Source: Daucus carota subsp. sativus
Lineage: Eukaryota; Streptophyta; Magnoliopsida; Apiales; Apiaceae
Reading direction: 5' to 3'
Length of the DNA: 64,000 bases
Assembly (NCBI RefSeq): GCF_001625215.2
Contig: NC_030385.2
Span: 42,061,598-42,125,597, forward strand
The translations under genes were made by a program, and so were the position numbers. Positions 1 to 10,602 of this stretch are shown piece after piece (positions within the stretch are counted from its first letter, which is position 1; the number at the start of each line of letters is the position of its first letter). The notes under the pieces were generated by a model, which ran no database searches, was not told the DNA's origin, and worked only from the letters and a program-made list of their open reading frames with translations.

Positions 1-1535
1 AACTCCATATAAGGAGTCCCTCTCTCGAATGTTTGACCTAGTTATATTTCTGTAAGAAGTTTTAGTAAATCTGTATCTTGTATTTTTCTAAATCAGAAAG
101 ATCCACTTTAAATATGTGTGAATGAATATGAACATACAAAGAGCATGTTTATCTCTCTTTTTTAGCGGACTTATTTCAGGAAAATTTTCATACAGTATTT
201 ATTCAATAATTTTTAATAATAAGTATGACACATATTTAATATTTTTATTTGTATAAGTAAGTTATTTATTTCCAGAAAAAATACATATTTACATACTATT
301 TTCAAAAATAATTGATATATTTCAGGGAAATAAGATAAATAAAACGGAATTAAACAAACAGTGCTGCCTTAATTTTATACACAATAGCTTATACCGTAAG
401 CGCTGGTTATTATTCTATCAAGTTTGACATTTGACACTTCATCACTTAGTTGTCTCTTTCTCCCTCCACAACCGCCATATCATATGCATGCAGCAATTAC
501 AGAAGCATTGTCATCATACCAACTCAAGTACTCAGCTTTCTAATCTTTTTGTGTGCGGCGTTTATTACATTCCACGGTCGGCCGCTCAATCTCATAGACA
601 TGGTCTATGTAAGTCGATTTCGATCTAAAGCAGAAAAAAGTTTGATTCCTCAATTTCTTGACGATTGGAGTGGGTGGCCAGAAAATGGGTGGAAAAAATC
701 GGATCAGTCATGTCTCGGTTATTCATTGTGTTGACATTATATCAAATTGATCGGAGATGCGACGAGGCAATATCCCTACAACATATTAACAGGTGTGATC
801 TTTCCAAAACATAAAATTACATGATTATAATAATTTTTGATTTATAATATATATTATTGTGGTGCTGTTTATATTCCATTTTTTTCATGGTTAGGGTTCA
901 TTTTTTTCATGATTAGGTATAATTGTGTGCTTGAATCTATGATGTTATGGGTTGTTTTGTATCCTACTTTGTCCATTTTTTAAATATATTTTTTTATCAT
1001 AATTAGAGGAAATTGAATTTGTGGTATCAATCTTATAGTGCATGATTAATTAGATCTTATTTGTTATTTATCCTTATTTTGATTCTTAGTTTCTCGTTAG
1101 TGTTCTTGACAAATGTTTGCGGTTCTTGGGCGATGGCGGTGGAGATAATGTAGCGGTGACTCAATTAGTGCGCGTAGATTATTCTGATCATTTAATTTTA
1201 TTGCATGATTTCGTTTTAATTTTGTAATTTTGAATATTGTTTGTTTTAAATAGAAGTAAGTGTAGGCCTTAATTTTAGTTACTTTTTAAATGATAAGTTG
1301 ACTATTTTTAAATTTGTTTATCTTTGGTATTTGACTTTCCTCTACGTGCTTAAATTTGAATTCTTGTGTTTTAATTAGGTGATTAATTGATAAACTCTTT
1401 ATTGCTGATTATTGTGCCTGAATCCCATAATTCATGGGGGCTATATATGGGGCTATATATATTCTATATGATTTTATTCTCATATTTAATTATATTTTGC
1501 ACTGATTTGGATATTTATTTAATATATTTTCATGT
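1..1535. other. AT-rich intergenic stretch, no supportable gene
   Basis: I see no gene here. Two overlapping short frames (about 431-734) resemble no family I know and lack splice or domain support. The rest is AT-rich spacer with short A and T runs. It probably contains decayed repeat sequence, since the adjoining segment is repeat-derived. Confidence 0.5.
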
Positions 1536-1846
1536 TTTATTGTAGGAAATAAAGAATTCCAAGTTGAGAAGGATTTGGAGATAAATTAGCTATTTTGGAG
1601 CTAATTTCTACTAAAATTCGGATTTATTGGGTTCAACCCGATTTGTGCACTGTTTGGGCCATATCTTGAGTTCCGGGTGTCGGAATTGGACGATCTTACA
1701 GCCCACGCGAAGCCCTTGAGATTTTCTTTAATTTAGAAGTGGCCCAGCAAGAAAAGTCCAACTGGAAAAGCCCGAAAACTGGACAGAACAGAATGCTACG
1801 AATTTTGAGACTAAATCCTACTTGGTTTTGGAATTTTATTTGTATA

Positions 1847-2504
1847 CTAGCCTTTAAACCCGTGCAAAGCACGGGCGGGTATATGATTCGGAATTTATTA
1901 ATTATAATTTAATTCTTAACACCATTTTATTAGTATTTTAGTATTAATGAATTGGATTTTAGTTAAATTATATTAAGCAACTCGTTATATCTTCTAACGG
2001 AAATTTAGCTTTCACAATTTATTATCTATCTATAAATATTTTTCTGTATTAATATGTGACAGTTTATTATTCAATTTAAATCAAATTTTTTATATTTCAT
2101 ATATCTTCATATGTTACGTAATGGCTCGTGTTTGTAATGAAATAGAATACGTAAGTGTTAAATTTCGAGTAGAATACGTTATAATTAAAAAGTAGCGTCT
2201 TTAATTATTTATATGTACTTTAGACAGAAGATATTCAAAATTGTATATTTATAATTAGTTATACGTTTATTTATAAGTAATTTTTAATATTAATATATGT
2301 TATTAACAATAGTTTCACCTTTTTGTTAACTAATTATAAATTATATTTAAAAAGATATTAATATACATAAGGACTGTTTTTAGTATATGAAACTGTTTAA
2401 TAGATATCTACTTGTAGACTTTTAGTTTTAGAGGAGAGTACCAAACCAAAATTTTGTACGACTACAAATTATACCTATGTTGGCTTATTATAGTATAGTA
2501 TAGA
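1847..2504 (-). mobile_element. Non-autonomous Helitron (copy A)
   Basis: Read on the minus strand, the element starts with TC (TCTATACTATACTATAATAAG at 2504) and ends with a GC-rich hairpin (gcccgtgctttgcacggg) followed by CTAG (1847-1850). It is flanked by A at its 5' end and T at its 3' end. These are the hallmarks of Helitrons: 5'-TC, 3' hairpin plus CTRR, and insertion between A and T with no target duplication. The inside is about 650 bp of AT-rich DNA with no helicase or Rep coding sequence, so movement would depend on an autonomous relative. Confidence 0.82.
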
Positions 2505-2563
2505 TTAGTTTTAAATATTAAAAGACTTTATATTATTAGAGATAGTTGTTAGTTTTATCAATA

Positions 2564-3304
2564 CTAGCCTTTAGCCCGTGCGAAGCACGGGCGGAGATAT
2601 GTAGTTCTTAATTTATTATTTATAATTTAAATTTTAACATCATTTTATTAGTATTTTAATATTAATAAATTGAATTTAATTAAATTATATTATTCAACTG
2701 ACTATATTTTCTCTCGATTACTTGAAAATTGACAAACCCTAACAAATATATATATATATATATCATATATATATATATATATATATAATACATTTAATTC
2801 GAATTTAGTACATGTAGATTTAAAAATCAAAAAAATCAAAAAATTCATATCTTTTCCAAACATAGACGATCTTGTAATACATTTGAAAGATTCAGTAATC
2901 TAATCAATCGAATTTCAACATAATTCTGCAATCTTGATTTTTTTTGACAACAGAAACTTTTAAGATTAGAATTAGAAAGAGTTATGTAATGTGTGGTGTT
3001 TATATTGATATAGAACACGTTAAAATTAAAAAGAGTTATATAAAATTTTTTGTTATAAAAAGATATTCAAAATTATTATTTATAATTTTATTTATAACAT
3101 CATTATAATTTTTTAATGAAATATTCTATGATAAGTTATTGTTTGGAGTGTTTTTAGTATTTGAAACTGTTTAACAATGTAAGACTAATAGACTCCACAT
3201 TTGTAGACTTGTAGTACCAAAAGGAGAGTACCAAACCAAAAAAAATAACTTAAACATAGGACTACAAATTATACCCATGTTGGCTTATTATAGTATAGTA
3301 TAGA
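2564..3304 (-). mobile_element. Non-autonomous Helitron (copy B)
   Basis: This is a second member of the same family, 60 bp from copy A and in the same orientation. On the minus strand it begins TCTATACTATACTATAATAAG at 3304 and ends with hairpin gcccgtgcttcgcacgggc and CTAG at 2564-2567. The A and T flanks are intact. Body similarity to copy A is clear in both terminal regions, for example the shared stretch near 2440-2500 and 3225-3300. The middle is AT-rich, with a (TA)n tract near 2745-2790. No coding capacity is seen. Confidence 0.82.
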
Positions 3305-4112
3305 TATACTATTAGATTAGAATTAGGGTTAGTGACTTATGAGGAGGCCGTGACTTCCATGGATGTGACAACAATGGAGGTTAAGGGTTTTAATCTATAG
3401 TTTTCTTCTCTACTCTTATTAGTTTATTATGTTTCTTTATTGTCCTAGTTGTTTTACTTGTTTAGTTATTATTGAGTAGTGCGTTCTAGGGCTTAAGGGG
3501 AAGCCATGTTTGCACTATGATATTGGCATGATTTTATAGTGATTTGTTTGATTGGTTAATTCTAATTGATATGTTTAAATATTGATTTGTGTAATCGGCC
3601 GATATCATGAATTGATTCTATGCGAATAGGAGTATGATCGAGAGATATACTACTAGAGGCACACATACAATTAGCAGAATTGAATTTGAGTGCGAGAGCA
3701 TCATTGGATTTCTGAAAGCGTTAATACTCGAGAGTGATTAACCTTGCTTTAATTACCTGATTAATCGAATTACTAAAAGTGATTATTTGTGTAAGCATGT
3801 TTCGAGAGTGTTGATACTTGAGAGAGATTAACAAACTCTAGTTGCATGACCGCTTTAATTGCTTTAGCTTAGAGCCAATCATTGTATGAGCATGGTGGAC
3901 CTGATTGCCCTAGACTTTAATATATTATTTTAGTGTCTTTTTAGTTAGTGTAATTTAGTTATTTAAAATATATTTAATAATCGTTTTGTTCTGGAAACAA
4001 TTGAATATAACTGAATAAAATTGATAGCATCTGTCTCCTTGAGGATACAACCCGCATTTGCCAGTCTGCACTACGATAGACACCGTGCGCTTGCGGTTAG
4101 TTATAAAATAAC

Positions 4113-5080
4113 ACATCACTTAATGAGGTATTATTGCAACATTAATGGTTGATTTGTTGATTGGTGTATACCAAATTTGTATAGTTCAAGTTTGTTTTGT
4201 ATTTGAGTGGATATATCTTAGTTATGGTTTCAATTTTCAGTTATATTTTTCTATTTATATTTAAAATATTTATTGATAGCAATAGTCAGTTGTATTCTGT
4301 TGGATTTAAATTTTATAAGGTATCTAACCAAAGAGATTTCACTATCTCTTTGGTGTAGATTTTTTTATGATTTGTTTCGCATTAGTTTTATTTTACTTTC
4401 CTTATTCTTTATATTCATATTTTTTGAATGAGTTTGTTGGCTTTCCTCTTTCGTTTTTCGATAGTTTTTATTATTATTCTATTGTGTGTGTGAACTTATT
4501 ATGTTCTATTTTTTTGTATTTTATTTTTTCAGGATACGCAAGTAGAAGAAAAAATGATAGTGAGACCTCCTATGGGTGTTTTCTTATCGAACATTAAAGC
4601 TTTATTGTCTAAGTGTTCCCGGTCATCTCTGCATGTCCGAGGATTAGATGGTAAACTTTCTTGAACGAAAGGAACTCCTGACAGCTGCTATTGTATTCTG
4701 ATACAATTTATTATACGTGAAAGTATCTTGTGACAAAAAAAAAAAAAATATACACAATAAAGGTTAAATATTTTGGAAGAGTAACACAAACGGTTTAAAA
4801 TGCATAAACTACACCATCATTCCTGCAAAAAAAGATGAGGTGCCGAGGCAGTAGGATCATACAGTTTTTGTACGAGATGGTCAGCTAATCCAAGGCTTGG
4901 CATTTCAGGCTGAAGACAATCTCGAATAATGAGAAGTTACAAGTAGAGATCTTCACTCTTCAGCAATAAGCATATGTTTGCTCAAACTTATCTTTTACAA
5001 GAGTGATATTCACACAAAATGGACAATGAAACAATTCTCAAAGATCTTGGTTGTTTCACCATCTAGCTGTCTTGGTTAGC
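4113..5080. other. Spacer downstream of the AP2 gene, nothing clear
   Basis: No gene is supported. A 76-codon frame at 4367-4597 is low-complexity and hydrophobic with no recognisable family. An A-run near 4735-4749 could be the tail of an old insertion. The part from about 4750 to 5209 probably includes the 3' UTR of the minus-strand AP2 gene. Confidence 0.45.
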
Positions 5081-5209
5081 TAATCATTGAAGAAATATAA
5101 GCACGCTATGGCCTTCCCGAAGAAGTTAATTTGCTTCTGTTTTTCTGGCGTGGTATAAGGTAATCTCGATGAATTGTGTTGGCAAAACCGAGTTTCTTGA
5201 TTTGATTGT

Positions 5210-7569
5210 TCAGCGATAGGAGGGAGGCTGAAATGTCCGGGAAGTACAAGGGAATCCTGATGATGCTGCTGTAGAAAACAATGGCAAGGTGTCGACGACT
5301 TGCCTGTTTGCTTGCCATACCCTGTTGGAGTTTCCTCGTGATGGAACAACTTGGACTTCCATTTCCTTATATGATGTTACCTGTTGACAAAAAGTTATGC
5401 TCGCTGTTTATGATCATTGATGATATATTGATGTATGAGGTTTGGTCATATTAGAAATACAGGAGGTATTGAAATCACAAAAATAAGCCAACAGATATTG
5501 CGTTCATAGTTTCAAATTCAAACTCCACCTCATAGTTTGGTGCCAAGCCGGGATGATTGCCAGGCCAGGAAGAAAAGTAGTAGGGACTTTTTCTACCAGC
5601 AGGAGCATATCTCTCATCCTATGAAATACAAGAAAGATAGATAAGGGGCATAAGCTTAACCATTATACTGAACTTGTTAATCTACATAGACAATGACATG
5701 GAAAGAGAGGGTTCGTCATGATCACCCAAAGCTCAAATGTCCACAGAGGTAAAAGAACCATATCTACCTTGCTTCCTTTTACACCAGACAAGTGAGAGGC
5801 TGCATCATGGCTATGGGAGGGAGGAGAAATCCAGAGGTTGAGGTCCAGATTATGGTGTGTCTCAGCAGAATCTGCTAACATAATTCAGGTTTAGATTGTA
5901 GAACATTCTTTTACAGAAACATAACATAAATAGAAAAATTTAACTTCTAATTTACTGTACCTAGATTTTTGTTTGCCAGGCTAACATTGTTGTGACAAGT
6001 CCTGGGCACAAACTTCGTCTCTGCTACAGGTCCATCACCTTTATTAGAATCCCTGGATCAGATGTTGGAATATTAGATACATAGAACAAGCTAAAAATTC
6101 AGTCAGATGCAGTATGAACATATGATGGCAAGATGTTTTGTACAGTTGCAGCTCCTATTTGGTTAACGATCTAATCCAATATATACATATATGATATACC
6201 TGCAAACAGGCATTGTAATCCTCTACACAACAATAAAAGGAAGAGGCAACAAGAATACGAAACAGATGGTTATATTTTTAGTTGCAGCGAATCTTACTTC
6301 TTCCCCAGAAAGTTATCCAGTTGAGTTCCCCATTGAACATTATTATGCAAAGTTACCCCTCTGTATTTTGAGCTACTTCGAGATAATACACTACTCTGAC
6401 GACGAATTATGTGAACAAATTCTTCTTTCGTCAAGTCCTTGGTCTACAACAGAAATTTTCATCAATAATTTACACAATTGAAATTAATGACAAATAAAAA
6501 ATCTAAAAGAAGTTGGAGCAATCTCAATCCACACCTGTTTAAGATCATCTTCATAGTCACTTGCAGTAAAATTGATATCAGCATCTGGCCCCCGGAACTT
6601 GACAGCAGCACGATCATAAGCCCTACATCAACAAATTCAAATTAGCCAAACCGAGAGCAAAACTACAGCAACTGAAACATAGTAATTGAGATCAGAAACT
6701 AGATGATCGAAAAAACTCAAACCTAGCAGCGGCATGAGCAGTATCGAATCCACCTAAAACAATTGAGGCAAACAATAGACCATCAACATTCCCTCAATAG
6801 AAACTAATTGCAGTAAAAATTAATCACATTCTAATCCGAATATTTACCTAAATAAACCTGTCTTCCGCAATCCCTGTAAAACAAAATTCAGAACACACAT
6901 TCGTAATCAATTCAACAAATATCAGTATAATTTAGCTTGCAAAATATTACTCAGATACCTGATGTATATTTAATTATTTATTGTACATTTCTACTTATAG
7001 ATAAAAATTCAAATTTAGAAGTTCTGTATATAGCTCATTATCATCATCAACTACCTATATATTGGCAGTCGACTATAAAAAGATTATATGTACGGTAAAA
7101 CCTCGATAAATAAATTAATAATCTCGATAAATTAATTCATAGGAGTATTTTATATCACGAAATAACAGAAACGAATATTTTTACTCTCGATAAAATAATA
7201 CCAGATATGAGATTCCCAGCGACCAGTTCTGCGATAAAACGTAACACCACGAAACTGAGAGCTCCGAGACCTCGGTCCTCTCCGGCTCTTCTTCGCCTTC
7301 ATCAACGGCGGCGTGGCCGACATTATCGCCTTCTCATCCACCAAACCTCCCGTATAAGCACCGGCTCGCGGCACCGATAAGTTCAGCCACTGCGACTCCG
7401 CCTCGGTTCCGTGACTCGTCTTCTCGGCCTCGAGTCCACTCACCGGAAAGAGCTGCCTCGTTATCAGAGCATTATCGGCGGGAATAGCCGGAGATCCGTT
7501 GACTACGGAGGAGATAGAAGTGTCGGAGGATGAAGTTTGAGCTGTATCGTTGATATTCAGATCCAACAT
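5210..7569 (-). CDS. euAP2 transcription factor of TOE/SMZ/SNZ type with shortened second AP2 domain
   Basis: Nine exons in frame, 383 aa: 7202-7569, 6848-6873 (26-nt microexon), 6723-6753 (31 nt), 6535-6622, 6298-6443, 5961-6052, 5768-5871, 5493-5618, 5210-5380. The N-terminus MLDLNIND carries a DLN motif, and a basic stretch ([13 protein letters not shown], residues 93-105) leads into a complete first AP2 domain (about 105-163). That domain includes [18 protein letters not shown], the [19 protein letters not shown] core and [11 protein letters not shown]. The second domain starts normally ([10 protein letters not shown], about 195-204), then diverges and stops at NFLGKK, lacking the YLG/AARAYD half. 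An EAR-type repression motif (NLDLNLW, about 258-264) and a miR172 site in the last exon follow. The family represses flowering and controls phase change. The exon 8 donor (GTTGGC) is the weakest junction. SMZ/SNZ-like identity is inferred. Confidence 0.88.
5251..5271 (-). promoter_or_regulatory. miR172 target site in the last coding exon of the AP2 gene
   Basis: On the mRNA strand the site reads CAGCAGCATCATCAGGATTCC. Against the canonical miR172 sequence the central 18 positions pair, one as a G:U wobble. Mismatches are only at the two positions paired to the miRNA 3' end and at the very 5' base of the miRNA. This site is a family hallmark of AP2, TOE1-3, SMZ and SNZ genes and mediates cleavage and translational repression. 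It lies in frame within the C-terminal AASSGF segment. Confidence 0.9.
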
Positions 7570-7690
7570 CTTTAGATGAAGAAAACACAGAGCTGTGAGA
7601 GAGTGGGGATGGGAAAGATGTGATTGGGAGAGGAGAGGGAGAGAGAGAGATTACATGTGATTGGGAGAGAGTTGAGGAGAGTATCTAAAA
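7570..7690 (-). promoter_or_regulatory. GA/CT-rich leader of the AP2 gene
   Basis: Upstream of the AP2 start codon the minus strand carries a CT-rich tract (GA repeats on + at about 7625-7680), typical of plant 5' UTRs and pyrimidine patches near transcription starts. I cannot place the start site exactly. Confidence 0.4.
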
Positions 7691-8005
7691 AGTAGAGTGG
7701 TTTGATATTACAGGAGTTGGTTGCTTGCTTTGTTTATATTCCCAGCTTCATTATAATATTTCCATTTCTGTGTGTGTAATGTAAGTATAGTTAAACGTAG
7801 ATATGACTTACTTCTGCTTCAAGACAAATGCTGCGGGTCTTGTCAAGGACAGCTCATAATAATGCACCACATCCCACTAACATTTCTATATCTCTCACCG
7901 GTCAAAGATATTTCCACTGCTCTTTCTCTAACTTTTTATCTCGTATCGCCCGGAAAATTTGTACTTTTTTTTTTCTCTATCATATTAATAGGGTTATAAA
8001 ATATA

Positions 8006-8264
8006 CTCCCTATGTACCAAAAAACATTTCCTGTTTTGACTTTTTGCACTGTTTATTGTAAGCAATTGACTACTAATTTATACATAATTTATAAGATAAA
8101 ATATAATCATGAGTGATCTTGTTTGATTCGTATTTATGAGTACTTTAATACAGTAAAATTTTTATATTTAATACTAATACGAAATTAAAAATATTAAAGA
8201 TAAGAAATGTGTGTTGGCAAACGCGCACATGATTAACAGAAAAAGTATTAAGAGACGGAGGGAG
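8006..8264. mobile_element. Stowaway-type MITE (Tc1/mariner) in the AP2 upstream region
   Basis: 259 bp, flanked by TA on both sides (8004-8005, 8265-8266). The ends are inverted: CTCCCTatgTaCCAAA on the left and AGAGACGGAGGGAG on the right. CTCCCTCCGT-type termini plus TA target duplication define Stowaway elements. There is no coding capacity. It lies about 440 bp upstream of the AP2 start codon. Confidence 0.8.
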
Positions 8265-8266
8265 TA

Positions 8267-8974
8267 CTAGTTGTTAATTAATTTTTAAAAAACTTTTATG
8301 AACATAAAATAACTGATACATACATACTACTCACGGAGACGAGAGATTATTATACAAAAAGCTTCTTTGGTTTTTGATTTTGTGATCCAGTTATGAATTA
8401 ATATTTTAATGAATATATACGCACTTGTAATACATGTTGCGGTTTGACATATTATAATTTTATTAATTATTATATAAAATTATACTATGACACGTTATTT
8501 ATAATTATGATAGCTGTTAAACCTTTTGAGATAATTTGAAATAATTAGTTCAATATAAAAAGAACTAGAATTATTATCATACTTGATTTTTACAAATGAA
8601 TCTCATATATATATAATATATTTCTTAATATATATTATTATCGTATTGACATTTTAGTTTATATTTTTATTGTCACATATTTAAAATTATACTCGTATTT
8701 CTGTCTAAAAATAATAATTTTTAAATATATAAATCGCATAACTCATATCAAATCACATACTATGTGTTATATAGCATTATATTATAAATATTACGATTTG
8801 AAAGATTGACCAAATCACATACCTTAATTGAGCCGGGACAATCCTGAAGAGATCTAATTTTATCATATCCAAACACAATTTTTAACAATGATTTTATCAA
8901 ACAAGATCTCCTATATATATTATTGTATGTAGTACCCAGGTCCAACTTCATCGTATAATTTTTATCGTTAAAAT
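8267..8974. other. AT-rich spacer, nothing seen
   Basis: No coding or RNA feature is supported. A 63-codon minus-strand frame at 8760-8951 is of chance character. Confidence 0.4.
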
Positions 8975-9331
8975 CAGTGTTACAGAAATCGAGAATCGGA
9001 CCTAATCGGTTGACCGATTCAGGGATTAATCGGAAATCGGGGATTAATCCGAAGGATTAATCGATGTGAAAATCGGATTTATTTTAATATTAAAATATTA
9101 TTTAACATTTAGTTATTATAATATTAGCTATTTAGTAACTAATATATTTATTATATTCATAAATTTTATAATTACTCATATTTAAAGTAATATAGTATTT
9201 TAATTCTAATAATTTATCATATATACTTCAATTAAGAAATATATATAAGGATTAATCGGATTTCAAAATTCAGATCGGTGGCCGATCATGCAGGGGATTA
9301 ATCGGTTAAATCGGGAATTTTTAGAACAGCG
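8975..9331. mobile_element. hAT-type MITE with iterated ATTAATCGG motifs
   Basis: 357 bp bounded by a perfect 8-bp target duplication GTTAAAAT (8967-8974 and 9332-9339), the size used by hAT transposases. The termini CAGTGTTACAGAAATC and, inverted, CGCTGTTCTAAAAATTC are imperfect inverted repeats. Both subterminal regions contain several copies of (G)ATTAATCGG, as expected of transposase binding arrays. The middle is about 170 bp of pure AT-rich DNA. A truncated copy in opposite orientation sits at about 18646-18845. Confidence 0.82.
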
Positions 9332-9339
9332 GTTAAAAT

Positions 9340-10161
9340 AAGTTATCACAAACGATGATAAAGCTGATTAATCGTATAATAATAATACAAGAAAACTCCT
9401 CGTATTAATTAATTCCAGCCCAGACACACCAAGATTTAGTACTGGTATTTCTATATAATCTGCTACAGCCAGCCTTTGACCTGAAGGCAGCGAATGAGAG
9501 AGCGACAAGTGGACAGACAAATCACAGCACGGAGATATTGTAGCTAGAAGTAGATAAGGTACTCGTGTGGGAAGAAGGGATATAGGAAAAACATAGTAAG
9601 CTCCCACTTGCCTCTTTTAATCATGTGACCACGTTGTTGTAGTTCTATATATGTACAGCCTACACACATCCTACTGCAGCCCTCCAACGTCGTACACATG
9701 ATCTTATTCATGTGTCTCTCTCCATCTCTTTCAATCAGTGGCTGGGATTGCTCCTCCCGCCTTTCTTTTCACTTCCTTTTTCATACACTCCTCACTCACA
9801 AGTCAGAAGAAGTTCTCACCACCTCCTAAATCAAACTTTTCCTGTTCCCTAATCCCCATGTTATTTACGTCGGGATAATAATCATGCGGCAATATTATAA
9901 TCCCACCAAAACAGAGAAGTATTACAATATAATTAAACAATGATTATCTAAAATACTGGCAATAACAAAATTAATTGAAATATATCTAAATGGGGCCAGG
10001 TCCCTCTCGCATATGTATGACAGGGACCTCTTAATCAACACACTTTTCATGATTATCAGATGAATATTCAGCAACGTAGGATTATATCAAAATTTTAATA
10101 TATCCAGCGCTTTTTAATTGTTGGACGGGATTAAATAAACCCCCTAGCGGTTAAAAAGCGT
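9340..10161. other. Spacer without supportable gene
   Basis: No open frame here has family features. 9640-9850 is pyrimidine-rich and looks leader-like, but no coding region follows it on either strand. A short inverted repeat (aggtccct...agggacct, about 9989-10029) is present, too small to interpret. Confidence 0.4.
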
Positions 10162-10169
10162 AAGACAGA

Positions 10170-10594
10170 CAGTGTTGTAAAAAGCGCATTAAGCGGACAC
10201 CTAAGCGGAATCGGCCTTAAAACGCTTCGATTTTGAACTAAGCGAGTGATTAAGCGTTTTTGAAGATTAAGCGGATTATTAAGCGGATTAAGCGGTCAAA
10301 ATGATGTTGCCTTGCAAATTTTTTTATTTTAAAATATTAATTTTTTTATATTATAACAATAATTATATTAAAATATTCAAAATATATATTTTATTACAAA
10401 TATTTTTAATTTAAATTCTTACCACAACATAATATTATTTTTGAATATATTAATATTATAACTAAATATTTAATTATATATAATTAATCCGCTTATTGAC
10501 CCGCTTTAAATTCCGCTTAAGTGTCCGCTTTACCGCTTAAGTGCTAGAAGGTCCTTTCACCGCTTAGAACCGATTTACGCTTTTCACAACATTG
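10170..10594. mobile_element. hAT-type MITE with iterated AAGCGG motifs
   Basis: 425 bp. Inverted termini: CAGTGTTGTAAAAAGCG on the left and CGCTTTTCACAACATTG on the right. Flanking 8-bp duplication aagacaga / aagacagg (10162-10169 and 10595-10602, one difference). Subterminal regions are packed with AAGCGG/CCGCTT hexamers (at least ten), flanking an AT-only core. Its architecture matches the element at 8975-9331 with a different hexamer, so it is a separate family. No coding capacity. Confidence 0.83.
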
Positions 10595-10602
10595 AAGACA
10601 GG

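Larger units (their letters stand above)
1536..4112 (+). mobile_element. LTR-retroelement-like fossil, possibly Ty3/gypsy Tat/Athila type, interrupted by two Helitrons
   Basis: The stretch 1540-1840, continued at 3306-4112 after the two Helitrons, has the look of a long plant LTR or LTR-adjacent leader. It has phrases such as the 'gccatatcttgagttccggg' run near 1660 and the 'ctccttgaggatacaacccg' run near 4035, which I associate with large gypsy-type elements. I see no gag or pol coding sequence, so it reads as a solitary LTR-like remnant. Family and borders are inference; the right edge is set at a terminal CA near 4112. The two Helitrons must have inserted later, because they split it. Confidence 0.35.

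Noticed and set aside
450-734. 94-codon frame on +
   Set aside because: No family resemblance, no splice partners, overlapping another frame of similar length, in repeat-flanked DNA.
6198-6220. Possible extra AP2 microexon (GGATTACAATGCCTG..)
   Set aside because: It has AG and GT borders, but including it breaks the reading frame into the next exon and it does not encode the missing AP2 residues.
9640-9860. microRNA precursor
   Set aside because: The pyrimidine-rich leader-like stretch has no long foldback and no match to conserved miRNA sequences I know.
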